DNA of 64,000 nt, taken from the NCBI RefSeq assembly GCF_002980525.1, contig NZ_PVBQ01000003.1, forward strand, positions 62,001 through 126,000, in the 5' to 3' direction. Numbering within the stretch: the stretch's first letter is position 1; the number at the start of each line of letters is the position of its first letter. The position numbers were made by a program, and so were the translations under genes. This document shows positions 52,202 to 60,444 of the stretch, piece after piece. Origin of the DNA: Sphingobacterium haloxyli (GTDB lineage Bacteria > Bacteroidota > Bacteroidia > Sphingobacteriales > Sphingobacteriaceae). The notes below the pieces were generated by a model. That model ran no database searches and was not told the DNA's origin. It saw nothing but the letters and a program-made list of their open reading frames with translations.

Positions 52202-53446
52202 CTATTTTATTGTCTTTTTTGCTCGATAGTTTTTCTTGAGGAGCTCTTCCCAGGATAATTTTAAATTATCCTTAGAACTGGTGCCATATCCGGCAAAGTG
52301 AAGCCAATACCCGTATGTCGTTGCGGGCGCGTAATCCAATAAATATTCTTCAAAAAAGCTTGCTCCAATCAAATGATTGACGTTCGATTCTTGGAGCATA
52401 TAAGCGGCCAAAATTTCTCGGTATTCATACGGTAGATTGCCTGTTGTTTGCAGGTCATGGATAAGTTCATTAATGAGAGGGGGATGGCTACCGTCACGTA
52501 TAAATACTTTTAAAGCATCCCCAGGGGCAGTCGGAGAGCTCGCGTTCGCACCGTGCGGCTTGAAAAATATATTAGGATATTTCTTTAACATAAATCGAAA
52601 ATAATCTCGCCATAACAGTCGTGCCAGTAATCTGTCGTACTTCTTTTTTTTCGATGGATGGTAATGTGTTTTGATTTTATGATAGTAAAAAGCTGGCGAA
52701 ACGGCGCCATTTGCTATATAGGGAGATATAAAATTATAATCATTTACGTCATCATAATCTGCGGAAAGCGTCATTTCGATCATTTCCAATGCTTTTCCCT
52801 CCCCCCCTTGTAATGGTGCTTCTATGTTGTTTAATGACACTATGACTTCCTGCGAAAAGCCTAGCTCTTCCAATGTTGGTATGTGGGTCGTTTCCAAATG
52901 GGGGTGGGTCGTTATACGGGAGACGGGGGGTAGGGCAGGTCGCACGAAACTCTCTTTTTCTACTTTTTTCTTGAAAGAGTTGAAAGAGTCCGGGATGTCT
53001 CTAATAGGGATGGGTAAGTCCTCTTTATGATATAGGGTATGTCCTATAAAATGCTTTAAATTAATTTTTTCTTTCCAAAGCGCTTCCTCTACCCGTTCTG
53101 AAATCCTTGTTTCCCGTTGGGCTACCTCCCTGTGGTGATACACTTCGGTTACTTCGTATTTGGCGCAGAGTATACCTATTTCATCCTCTGGTTTACCGTT
53201 AAAAACCAATAAGTCGGCGCCTATTTCTTGTAGTGTAGATTTAAGATGGGTAACAGAATCTAAAAGAAATTTGGCGCGGATAACACCAGTGTTTCGAAAT
53301 CCTAGTTCGTTTGTTTTAAAATAACGGGGGTCAAAAAAATAAACCGGTATGACAATGTCGCCCTTTTGCACTGCTTCATGCAGAATTTCATTATCGTGGA
53401 CACGCAGATCATTCCTAAACCATACTAAAATTACCTTTTTTGTCAT
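52202..53446 (-). CDS. DASH-family cryptochrome/photolyase
   Basis: FAD-binding blue-light protein of 414 aa. The N-terminal photolyase domain has VILVWFRNDLRVHDNEIL and PVYFFDPRYF; the FAD domain has LLWRDYFRFM and ANGAVSP. The pattern of the N-terminal half (FNGKPEDEIG, HHREVAQRETRISE, LGFSQE) fits the DASH group, which repairs cyclobutane dimers in single-stranded DNA. The ATG at 53446 is preferred over a TTG at 53461. A promoter box lies at 53484-53491. Light or oxidative-stress sigma control is possible but not visible. Confidence 0.88.
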   Translation of the reverse strand: MTKKVILVWFRNDLRVHDNEILHEAVQKGDIVIPVYFFDPRYFKTNELGFRNTGVIRAKFLLDSVTHLKSTLQEIGADLLVFNGKPEDEIGILCAKYEVTEVYHHREVAQRETRISERVEEALWKEKINLKHFIGHTLYHKEDLPIPIRDIPDSFNSFKKKVEKESFVRPALPPVSRITTHPHLETTHIPTLEELGFSQEVIVSLNNIEAPLQGGEGKALEMIEMTLSADYDDVNDYNFISPYIANGAVSPAFYYHKIKTHYHPSKKKKYDRLLARLLWRDYFRFMLKKYPNIFFKPHGANASSPTAPGDALKVFIRDGSHPPLINELIHDLQTTGNLPYEYREILAAYMLQESNVNHLIGASFFEEYLLDYAPATTYGYWLHFAGYGTSSKDNLKLSWEELLKKNYRAKKTIK

Positions 53447-53483
53447 ACGAGAAAATGCCAAGCGGAAATGTTAACGATTGACG

Positions 53484-53491
53484 CAAAGATA
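53484..53491 (-). promoter_or_regulatory. -7 box TATCTTTG for the cryptochrome gene
   Basis: A perfect TAnnTTTG on the minus strand, 38 bases before the ATG at 53446. Confidence 0.55.
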
Positions 53492-53655
53492 GCGTAAAAT
53501 ACGGTCCGATTTCGTTGTACGAGGTCTTTTTACAAAGAAGAGACAAATGAAGAAGAAAGTTCCGTGGTGTACTTTTTTGTAACAAATAGGTTTTAGTGTG
53601 AACATTCACCGTTTTATTGTGTTATGAAATCAGATGATTATATAACTGAATTTTT

Positions 53656-54513
53656 ATGAATATACTGATCAGCGGACTCAATAATTACGTGGGGCGGCGA
53701 TGTACGAATCTGATGGCCGATGAAAACTTTCATGTGTTCGCTATCACGAGAAACAGAGCCCTGTTCGAAAAGCGTTTGTCGGAGCCTCTACATGCCGAAG
53801 TGTTTGAGTATGATTTACTCAAAGGGGAAACAGATGGCCAAATAAACGTGCCAGATTTGAAAGCATCGTTTTACTTTACGCAGGTTCCCACGCTAGACGA
53901 TATAGTTAACTTGCGCGTGGAATTATTATGCCTGCGCAATTTCATCCATCTGGTTAAGCGTATGGGGTGTAACCGAATAGTCTACGTGGCCCGTTTAATG
54001 GATAAGCAAGCGTTAGAGCCCATTTTGAATTTGCTAAAGGAATTCGCATTAGATTACACGGTAATCTTAAAAAATATCGTTTTAGGGAAGGATTGTCTGC
54101 TTTATAATGTATATCGTAGTATTGCGAAAAAAAGATTTGTCTTTTACTCGAAGAGATATGGCGGGAATCTGCTACAGCCAATAGGTGTAAATGATTTTGT
54201 ACGTTGGCTAAAAGCTGTTTTGGACGTTCCTGCTTTCCATTATACCGTATTGGAGGTTGGTGGGGCAGAAACGATAACAGCGGTAGACTTATACGGGGTG
54301 TTTCGCGACCTAAAATTAAAGTTAGCTTCCCAAACCGTAGTTTATTTACCGCATTGGCTGCTTAACTTAATATCCAAAAGGAGCGTGGCGAGCGATACTG
54401 CAATGGCTGAGTTTCTTCGTGGTATCCAGGAGGAAAGTGTGGTAGCTAATACTTGGAAAAAACATCTTTCCTTTACTTTCTCTTCAATCGAACAAATCCT
54501 TTTAGCAGAGTAA
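53656..54513 (+). CDS. NAD(P)-binding Rossmann protein (atypical SDR/NmrA-like)
   Basis: A 285-aa protein of the extended/atypical SDR type. The N-terminal loop is GLNNYVG, where the usual GxxGxxG has Asn in place of the middle Gly, so cofactor binding may be altered. Further segments (FYFTQVPTLDDIVNL, CNRIVYVARLMD, HYTVLEVGGAETITAVDLY) follow the NmrA/SDR course. Its substrate is unknown. It starts 66 bases before a UbiD-type decarboxylase on the same strand, so a functional link in quinone or aromatic metabolism is possible (inference). Confidence 0.7.
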   Translation: MNILISGLNNYVGRRCTNLMADENFHVFAITRNRALFEKRLSEPLHAEVFEYDLLKGETDGQINVPDLKASFYFTQVPTLDDIVNLRVELLCLRNFIHLVKRMGCNRIVYVARLMDKQALEPILNLLKEFALDYTVILKNIVLGKDCLLYNVYRSIAKKRFVFYSKRYGGNLLQPIGVNDFVRWLKAVLDVPAFHYTVLEVGGAETITAVDLYGVFRDLKLKLASQTVVYLPHWLLNLISKRSVASDTAMAEFLRGIQEESVVANTWKKHLSFTFSSIEQILLAE

Positions 54514-54579
54514 TTTTTCGTCTATTGCCCGTTTTCCGGTTATTCTGTTAATTTTGTTGCTTATTATATTGCGCAAGAC

Positions 54580-56418
54580 ATGGGATACAACAGTTTGGCA
54601 GCGTGTGTCGCTGATTTGGAACAACACGGACATTTGATACGCATAAGAGAAGAAGTAGATCCCCACCTGGAAATGGCCGCTATCCACATGCGGGTATTTG
54701 ATGTCGCTGGGCCGGCGCTTTTCTTTGAGAATATAAAAGGGTCAACATTTCCTGCGGTTTCCAACCTCTTTGGGACGCTAGAGCGCTCAAAATTCATGTT
54801 CCGTGATACGTTAGACCACGTAAAAAAATTGGTTGATGTAAAGATGAATCCCGCGTCAGTATTGAAAAACCCTTTTGATTATGTCGGTTCGTCCGTGGTA
54901 GCACTTGGTGCACTTCCGTGGAAGAAAAAAAGTAGGGCTCCTATATTGTACGGACAGACGGAAATATCGGCTTTACCCCAAATCATCAACTGGCCAATGG
55001 ACGGCGGTGCGTTTGTGACCATGCCACAAGTGTATACAGAAGATATTTCACGTCCTGGCATTATGCAGGCTAATCTAGGAATGTATCGTATACAATTGTC
55101 TGGTAACGATTACGCTGCTAATAAGGAGATCGGTCTTCATTATCAATTACACCGCGGGATCGGCGTACATCAAACAAAGGCGAACCAGCTCGGTATGCCC
55201 TTAAAGGTCAGTATTTTTGTTGGTGGTCCACCATCGCACGCGCTGTCAGCCGTAATGCCATTGCCCGAAGGACTTTCCGAGATGATTTTTGCCGGAGCGT
55301 TAGGTAATCGACGCTTTCGCTATTTTTATGACGACGAAGGGTTCTGTATTTCAGCTGACGCTGATTTTGTCATAACTGGCACGGTGTATCCTAACGAAAC
55401 GAAGCCCGAAGGTCCCTTTGGAGATCATATCGGTTATTACAGCTTGACGCATCCCTTTCCGCTTATGAAAGTACATAAGGTTTACCACCGCCGGAACCCC
55501 ATCTGGTCATTTACGGTTGTCGGTAGGCCGCCGCAGGAAGACACAAGTTTTGGTGCGCTGATTCATGAAATCACAGGAAATGCAATTCCTCAACAGATAA
55601 GTGGCCTTCATGCGGTTCATGCCGTTGACGCTGCGGGGGTACACCCGTTACTATTTGCTATAGGAAGTGAGCGCTACACACCGTATCAAGAAGTGGATCG
55701 TCCACAGGAAGTCTTGACGATTGCCAATCAGATATTGGGGACAAACCAGCTTAGTTTGGCGAAATATCTTTTTATTGGCGCTTATGAAGATAACCCCGGG
55801 CTGGATATCCACGATATCCCCGGATTTTTCATGCATATTTTGGAGCGCATCGACCTAACCCGCGATTTACACTTTCTCACCAATACCACCATTGATACCT
55901 TGGACTACTCTGGGGATGGGCTAAATGCTGGTTCGAAAGTCACGTTTGCAGCTGTGGGAAACAAAAAACGGGAGCTATTAAGGAATATTCCGGCAGCTTT
56001 AAATTTTCCTAGACCGTTTAACCGGGCTAAAATGCCCCTGCCCGGTGTCGTTGTGGTCGAGGGAGCGCTGTTTACAACATACGCTGATGAGGGAAACGTA
56101 ATTGACGCGTGGTGTAAGGAAGTGCAATCGCAGGATTGGGCCGGCATTCAGCTAATTGTGCTAGCAGATGACGCTGGCTTTACGGCGGATAACATGAATA
56201 ACTTTATTTGGGTGACTTTCACACGTAGTAACCCCGCCTATGATATTTATGGTATTGATAGTTTTACCTCCTTTAAACATTGGGGGTGCAAAGGGCCCGT
56301 AATCATCGACGCGAGACGTAAGCCCCATCACGCGCCGGATTTGATCAAAAATGAAGCAGTGGAGCGAAGTGTAGATCGTTTAGGGTCAAAAGGCGGGTCT
56401 TTGTATGGCATTATATAA
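54580..56418 (+). CDS. UbiD-family decarboxylase
   Basis: A prenyl-FMN-dependent decarboxylase of 612 aa, longer than the roughly 490 aa of E. coli UbiD but of a size seen in Bacteroidetes. The family signature EGPFGDHIGYYSL is present, as are IQLSGNDYAANKEIGLHYQLHRG and NPIWSFTVVGRPPQEDT. In menaquinone-producing Bacteroidetes such enzymes act late in quinone or aromatic acid metabolism. The prFMN-making partner UbiX is not adjacent. Its start has an A/T-rich leader. Confidence 0.9.
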   Translation: MGYNSLAACVADLEQHGHLIRIREEVDPHLEMAAIHMRVFDVAGPALFFENIKGSTFPAVSNLFGTLERSKFMFRDTLDHVKKLVDVKMNPASVLKNPFDYVGSSVVALGALPWKKKSRAPILYGQTEISALPQIINWPMDGGAFVTMPQVYTEDISRPGIMQANLGMYRIQLSGNDYAANKEIGLHYQLHRGIGVHQTKANQLGMPLKVSIFVGGPPSHALSAVMPLPEGLSEMIFAGALGNRRFRYFYDDEGFCISADADFVITGTVYPNETKPEGPFGDHIGYYSLTHPFPLMKVHKVYHRRNPIWSFTVVGRPPQEDTSFGALIHEITGNAIPQQISGLHAVHAVDAAGVHPLLFAIGSERYTPYQEVDRPQEVLTIANQILGTNQLSLAKYLFIGAYEDNPGLDIHDIPGFFMHILERIDLTRDLHFLTNTTIDTLDYSGDGLNAGSKVTFAAVGNKKRELLRNIPAALNFPRPFNRAKMPLPGVVVVEGALFTTYADEGNVIDAWCKEVQSQDWAGIQLIVLADDAGFTADNMNNFIWVTFTRSNPAYDIYGIDSFTSFKHWGCKGPVIIDARRKPHHAPDLIKNEAVERSVDRLGSKGGSLYGII

Positions 56419-56625
56419 GCACCACGTATTTCGAGGTTTAGATCGTGTCGGGGCAAGGTGGATGTCAATTAAATGCTCGTTTTGATATTATTTTGATAAA
56501 CAAATAATTGTTTCTTTATTTTTTTTTCAATGAAAGTTAAAAAACGTTGTTAATTTGATTTTTTATATGTTTCTTTGTGTTATTACGCTAATGCATATTA
56601 GTGAACAGTATTAAAAATTAAATTT

Positions 56626-58317
56626 ATGTGTGGAATTGTTGGTGCTTTTGAATTAAAGCCATTCTCTTCGGAGAAGTTAAGACCGCAGGTTCTGGAGATG
56701 TCGAAGCGGATTCGCCATCGCGGACCGGATTGGTCGGGTATTTTTACCAGCGAAAAAGCTATTTTAGCGCATGAGCGGTTGGCTATTGTCGATCCTAAAT
56801 CGGGGAGTCAGCCGTTGTTTAGTCCGGATAAGAGCGTTGTCCTTGCAGTGAACGGCGAAATATACAATCATCAACAGCTCCGCAATACGCTGCCTAATTA
56901 CGAGTTTACCACACAGTCGGATTCGGAAGTTATTTTGGCGTTGTATCTGGCTAAAGGTCCTTCGTTTATAGAAGACTTGAACGGTATATTTGGTTTTGCG
57001 TTATATGATTCTCGTGACAACTCTTGGTTGGTGGCTCGTGATCATATGGGTATCATTCCTTTGTATTATGGTAAAGATGAACAGGGACAACTCTTTGTTG
57101 CGTCGGAGTTGAAATCATTGGAAGGGTTTTGTGTGGAGATGGCACAATTTCCTCCAGGGCACTATCTTTCGAGTAAAGATGGGGGGGAGCTTAGGAAATG
57201 GTATATTCGGGAGTGGGAGTCTTATGACATAGTGAAAGATAACGAGACAGATTTAGTCAAATTACGACAGGCGCTTGAAGATGCAGTACAACGGCAGCTT
57301 ATGTCGGATGTTCCATACGGCGTACTATTATCTGGTGGCCTTGATTCATCGGTTATCGCTGCTGTCACGAAGAAATTTGCCTCCAAGCGTATTGAAACAG
57401 AAGGGAAGGAAGAGGCGTGGTATCCACAACTGCATTCCTTTGCTGTAGGCCTAAAAGGGGCCCCCGATCTAATTGCTGCGAAAAAAGCAGCTGACCACAT
57501 TGGTACGATCCATCATGAGATAAACTTTACGATTCAAGAGGGGCTAGATGCCATTCGAGACGTTATTTACCACCTCGAAACCTACGATGTGACGACAATA
57601 CGTGCCTCAACACCGATGTATCTTCTATCGAGGGTTATCAAATCCATGGGGATTAAAATGGTGTTGTCGGGCGAGGGGTCGGATGAACTTTTTGGAGGGT
57701 ATCTATATTTTCATAAAGCGCCCAATGCTCAGGAATTTCATGAAGAGACTGTTCGAAAACTGAACAAATTGTACTTATACGATTGTTTGCGCGCGAATAA
57801 GTCGTTGGCAGCGTGGGGTGTGGAAGGTCGCGTGCCGTTTTTAGATAAAGAGTTTATGGATATCGCCATGACGCTTAATCCAGCGGATAAGATGATCAAA
57901 GACGGGCGAATGGAGAAATGGGTGGTGCGAAAGGCATTTGAGGACTATCTGCCAGAAAGCATAGCATGGCGACAAAAGGAGCAGTTCTCTGACGGTGTGG
58001 GGTACAGTTGGATCGATACATTAAAAGAATTGGCAGAAAGCAAGGTCTCGGATGTTGAGTTCGATATAGCGGCAACACGCTTCCCTGTTAATCCACCAAA
58101 AAATAAAGAAGAGTTTCTGTATCGTTCCATTTTTGAGTCGCATTTCCCTTCGGAAGCCGCGGCCCGAACGGTGCCGTCTGTGAAATCGGTAGCGTGTAGT
58201 ACGCCAGAGGCATTAGCGTGGGACGCGTCTTTTCAGAATATGAACGATCCCTCAGGAAGAGCGGTAGCCCATGTGCACAATGATAGTTATGAAAAGACAT
58301 CGAAGCCGTTAATCTAG
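56626..58317 (+). CDS. asnB: Asparagine synthase (glutamine-hydrolysing), AsnB
   Basis: Asparagine synthetase B of 563 aa. The glutaminase nucleophile is Cys2 (MCGIVGAFE), followed by RHRGPDWSG. The synthetase domain has the PP-loop LLSGGLDSSVIAA and LSGEGSDELFGGY. It makes asparagine from aspartate, ATP and glutamine. The ATG at 56626 is fixed by Cys2. The 207-base upstream gap includes an imperfect CTAAT-GCAT-ATTAG palindrome. A terminator follows. Confidence 0.96.
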   Translation: MCGIVGAFELKPFSSEKLRPQVLEMSKRIRHRGPDWSGIFTSEKAILAHERLAIVDPKSGSQPLFSPDKSVVLAVNGEIYNHQQLRNTLPNYEFTTQSDSEVILALYLAKGPSFIEDLNGIFGFALYDSRDNSWLVARDHMGIIPLYYGKDEQGQLFVASELKSLEGFCVEMAQFPPGHYLSSKDGGELRKWYIREWESYDIVKDNETDLVKLRQALEDAVQRQLMSDVPYGVLLSGGLDSSVIAAVTKKFASKRIETEGKEEAWYPQLHSFAVGLKGAPDLIAAKKAADHIGTIHHEINFTIQEGLDAIRDVIYHLETYDVTTIRASTPMYLLSRVIKSMGIKMVLSGEGSDELFGGYLYFHKAPNAQEFHEETVRKLNKLYLYDCLRANKSLAAWGVEGRVPFLDKEFMDIAMTLNPADKMIKDGRMEKWVVRKAFEDYLPESIAWRQKEQFSDGVGYSWIDTLKELAESKVSDVEFDIAATRFPVNPPKNKEEFLYRSIFESHFPSEAAARTVPSVKSVACSTPEALAWDASFQNMNDPSGRAVAHVHNDSYEKTSKPLI

Positions 58318-58346
58318 GACTATTTAGTGCTTTTTTATTTTGTTTT

Positions 58347-58380
58347 GTAGAGATGTGAGGTAGCACATCTCTACCTTTTC
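58347..58380. terminator. Terminator between asnB and the DUF1080 gene
   Basis: GTAGAGATGTG (58347-58357) pairs with CACATCTCTAC (58364-58374) and leads into CTTTT on the plus strand. The other side is A/T-rich, so it may act both ways. Confidence 0.8.
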
Positions 58381-58388
58381 GTCTTAGG

Positions 58389-59123
58389 CTATAATGGTCT
58401 AATCCAGATGTTTCGGAAATTGACCAAATCGCCATGATCCTGTAAGATAATAGGCCCCGCACCGTGAGCTTGCATCTTGGGTAAACCTATATATTCTGTA
58501 GTCCCTTCGATAACGGTATTGTTTTGCACAACAACTCCATTATGGAGTAACGTAAATGTGCCTTTACTGATCAGCATACCATCTTTATTGAATCTTGGAG
58601 CTTTGTAAATGATGTCATATCGGTGCCATCTGTCTTCTGGTGCCCTTACCTCCACTAACGGAGGTCTTTGCTTATATAGACTTCCGGCCTGACCATTGAC
58701 GTACGTGGGATTATCATCGTTATCTAATATTTGAATTTCATAACGTCCCTGAAGGAAGAGGCCACTATTTCCACGTCCCTGTCCCTCGCCTTTGATAACA
58801 GCTGGACTTTTCCATTCTAGATGAAGTTGGAAATCCTCAAATGTTTGTTTAGTCTGGATGTCGCCTGTTTTGGGTTTAACAGTCAAGATGTTATTCTCTA
58901 GTGTCCATTCAGCCGGTTGTGTGGGGTTGTCACGACTCACCCAGTGATCGAGTGTTTTCCCGTCGAATAAAACAATAGCATCGCTAGGTACTTGGTTGTG
59001 AACTGTTACGACAGGAGGGTTAGGTGAGTAAAATTCGGTATCCTCCGGTTTGAATTTTGTCTGTGCCATACTACTAATGGATAATGTTAGAAATAGCAAT
59101 GTGCTCCCTAATTGAATCTTCAT
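58389..59123 (-). CDS. Secreted DUF1080 (3-keto-disaccharide hydrolase-like) protein
   Basis: A 244-aa protein with signal peptide MKIQLGSTLLFLTLSISSMA. The DUF1080 jelly-roll fold is recognisable from FDGKTLDHWVSRDN, QTKQTFEDFQLHLEWKSP, GNSGLFLQGRYEIQILD and IWIRPL at the end. Members of this family have glucan/3-keto-glucoside hydrolase activity or bind sugar. No partner dehydrogenase is in the window. It is transcribed alone, convergent with asnB. Confidence 0.9.
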   Translation of the reverse strand: MKIQLGSTLLFLTLSISSMAQTKFKPEDTEFYSPNPPVVTVHNQVPSDAIVLFDGKTLDHWVSRDNPTQPAEWTLENNILTVKPKTGDIQTKQTFEDFQLHLEWKSPAVIKGEGQGRGNSGLFLQGRYEIQILDNDDNPTYVNGQAGSLYKQRPPLVEVRAPEDRWHRYDIIYKAPRFNKDGMLISKGTFTLLHNGVVVQNNTVIEGTTEYIGLPKMQAHGAGPIILQDHGDLVNFRNIWIRPL

Positions 59124-59199
59124 CAGATGTTATTTTACGTTTAATTAAGCAATAATATGTATTAATTTTTACATTTTTCATTTTTTCATATGTTTGTAT

Positions 59200-59565
59200 A
59201 TGGGTTCTATCACACAAGAAGTAGCGCTTCAGAAGGTGCGCTTCTTTTCTCCAATCGGTTATTACAAAGAAGAACGTATCTTGGGGAACGAGTTTTTCGT
59301 GGATGTTGTCGTTCGCTTTCCGTTCGGCAATGCCAATACGGAAGATTTATCAAATACAATTAACTACGGAGAACTTTACAATCTAGTATATGAGGTCATG
59401 AAAAAAGAACGTAGGCTTCTCGAGTCCGCCGCAGAAGAAATTCTTTCTAAAATACAAAACCGCTATCCCTTTGTTGACGAAGCCCGAGTGTCTGTTCATA
59501 AAACGACACCTCCGTTCGGGCATGATCACGTACAAGCTAGGGTCTCTTTATGTTATCATAGGTGA
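59200..59565 (+). CDS. folB: Dihydroneopterin aldolase
   Basis: A 121-aa enzyme of folate biosynthesis, cleaving dihydroneopterin to hydroxymethylpterin and glycolaldehyde. VALQKVRFFSPIGYYKEER is the typical first strand with the conserved Tyr/Glu region. NYGELYNLVYEVM and LLESAAEEI hold the binding-site Glu residues, and SVHKTTPP has the catalytic Lys near the end. The ATG at 59200 is chosen over a TTG six bases upstream. It is divergent from the DUF1080 gene. Confidence 0.93.
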   Translation: MGSITQEVALQKVRFFSPIGYYKEERILGNEFFVDVVVRFPFGNANTEDLSNTINYGELYNLVYEVMKKERRLLESAAEEILSKIQNRYPFVDEARVSVHKTTPPFGHDHVQARVSLCYHR

Positions 59566-59692
59566 CAATATGGCGTTTTAAATCGTTTTTTAATGACAAA
59601 ATGTCTTTATATTCATTTCTGTATCATTCGGTATAAGATTTGATTTGAAGGTAAGTACATTAAAAGAAATTAAAAAATAGGAGGATACAAAA

Positions 59693-60136
59693 ATGGCATT
59701 AATTAAGTTTCCCAACAGAACTATCAATTCAGACGCAGTTAACCCTTATGTTAACAGCTTTTTTGATAACTTTTTCAACGATTCATTTATCGGTGATCGG
59801 CTTATTACACGTGTACCTGCAGTTAATATTGCGGAAACTGAAAAGTCGTTCAAGATAGAATTAGCGGCTCCGGGACTACAGAAATCAGATTTTAAAATCA
59901 ATGTGGATAAAAATATGATTACCATTTCCGCAGAGAAAAAAGAAGAGACGAGCAAGGGCGATAAACTCTATAGTAAAAAAGAGTTCAGCTATACATCCTT
60001 TACGCGCTCATTTTCACTACCTGATTCTGTAAATTACAATGAAATCGAAGCGGAATATATAGACGGTGTTTTGCAAGTGACCGTTGGTAAGAAAGAAGAC
60101 GCGATCGTTGCAAAAAGGCTTATCGAAGTGAAATAA
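59693..60136 (+). CDS. Hsp20/alpha-crystallin small heat-shock protein
   Basis: A 147-aa chaperone that binds unfolding proteins. The alpha-crystallin domain runs from about residue 40 to 140 with ETEKSFKIELAAPGLQKSDF and the conserved YIDGVLQVTVGKK near the end. A strong AGGAGG site lies 10 bases upstream of the ATG, unusual for this phylum and consistent with high expression. Heat-shock control is expected, but I found no CIRCE element or consensus promoter box immediately upstream. Confidence 0.95.
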   Translation: MALIKFPNRTINSDAVNPYVNSFFDNFFNDSFIGDRLITRVPAVNIAETEKSFKIELAAPGLQKSDFKINVDKNMITISAEKKEETSKGDKLYSKKEFSYTSFTRSFSLPDSVNYNEIEAEYIDGVLQVTVGKKEDAIVAKRLIEVK

Positions 60137-60170
60137 TAATTGTAAGTAGTGTAGTAGTTTAAGGTGAGGG

Positions 60171-60206
60171 AGAGCCTCTGCAGATTTTGCAGGGGCTTTC
60201 TTTTTG
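60171..60206 (+). terminator. Terminator of the Hsp20 gene
   Basis: AGCCTCTGCA pairs with TGCAGGGGCT (one G-T pair) and is followed by a T-rich tail, 35 bases after the stop. It isolates the Hsp20 transcript from the pump unit that follows. Confidence 0.85.
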
Positions 60207-60250
60207 CCATTTTTTTATGTCATCGTGCTGGCTTTTCTATATTTTTCGTT

Positions 60251-60258
60251 TATCTTTG
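60251..60258 (+). promoter_or_regulatory. -7 box TATCTTTG for the leader ORF and MFS pump
   Basis: A perfect TAnnTTTG. A CTG 20 bases upstream (60228-60230) resembles the -33 TTG. The leader ORF begins at 60266, eight bases after the box, so the transcript probably starts within a few bases of this ATG, giving a nearly leaderless uORF. Confidence 0.65.
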
Positions 60259-60265
60259 CTACATT

Positions 60266-60319
60266 ATGAAAATTACTTCTCTATATCGGGTATTGACTGA
60301 ACGCAACAGAATAGCGTAA
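60266..60319 (+). CDS. Candidate 17-aa regulatory leader peptide of the MFS pump
   Basis: Encodes MKITSLYRVLTERNRIA. The segment Arg13-Asn14-Arg15 matches the R/K-X-R/K pattern at which macrolide-bound ribosomes arrest. Leader segment 60287-60296 (codons 8-11) can pair, nine of ten positions with one G-U, with 60341-60350 downstream. That downstream segment can instead pair with GGCATC at 60326-60331. The two pairings exclude each other, as in attenuators. The peptide begins right after a promoter box and lies 126 bases upstream of a Mef-like pump. Function is inferred, not proven. Confidence 0.55.
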   Translation: MKITSLYRVLTERNRIA

Positions 60320-60444
60320 GCACTAGGCATCCACTATGTCTCGATAGCCGTTAAAATAAGCCGTTCCGCGCTTGTTTTATCCATATTCTCATTTTTATTT
60401 TTGATTACAAAACGTCAAAAGATTACGTTTTATACAGAAAGTTT
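60320..60444 (+). promoter_or_regulatory. Leader RNA region between the uORF and the pump, candidate attenuator
   Basis: It contains alternative hairpin arms GGCATC (60326-60331) with GATAGCC (60343-60349, one bulge), and the copy TCGATAGCCG that can pair with the leader ORF. A direct repeat AGCCGTT occurs twice at about 60346-60365. A short stem AAGC...GCTT (60358-60373) runs into GTTTTAT, but it is too weak to call a terminator. The control could therefore be translational or by mRNA stability. Confidence 0.45.

Noticed and set aside
53447-53461. TTG start at 53461 for the cryptochrome gene
   Set aside because: ATG at 53446 gives the normal N-terminus and lies at a sensible distance from the promoter box.
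60358-60379. Terminator before the Mef-like pump (AAGC...GCTT plus GTTTTAT)
   Set aside because: The stem has only four base pairs with mismatched interior, too weak to call a terminator on its own; kept only as part of the candidate attenuator.
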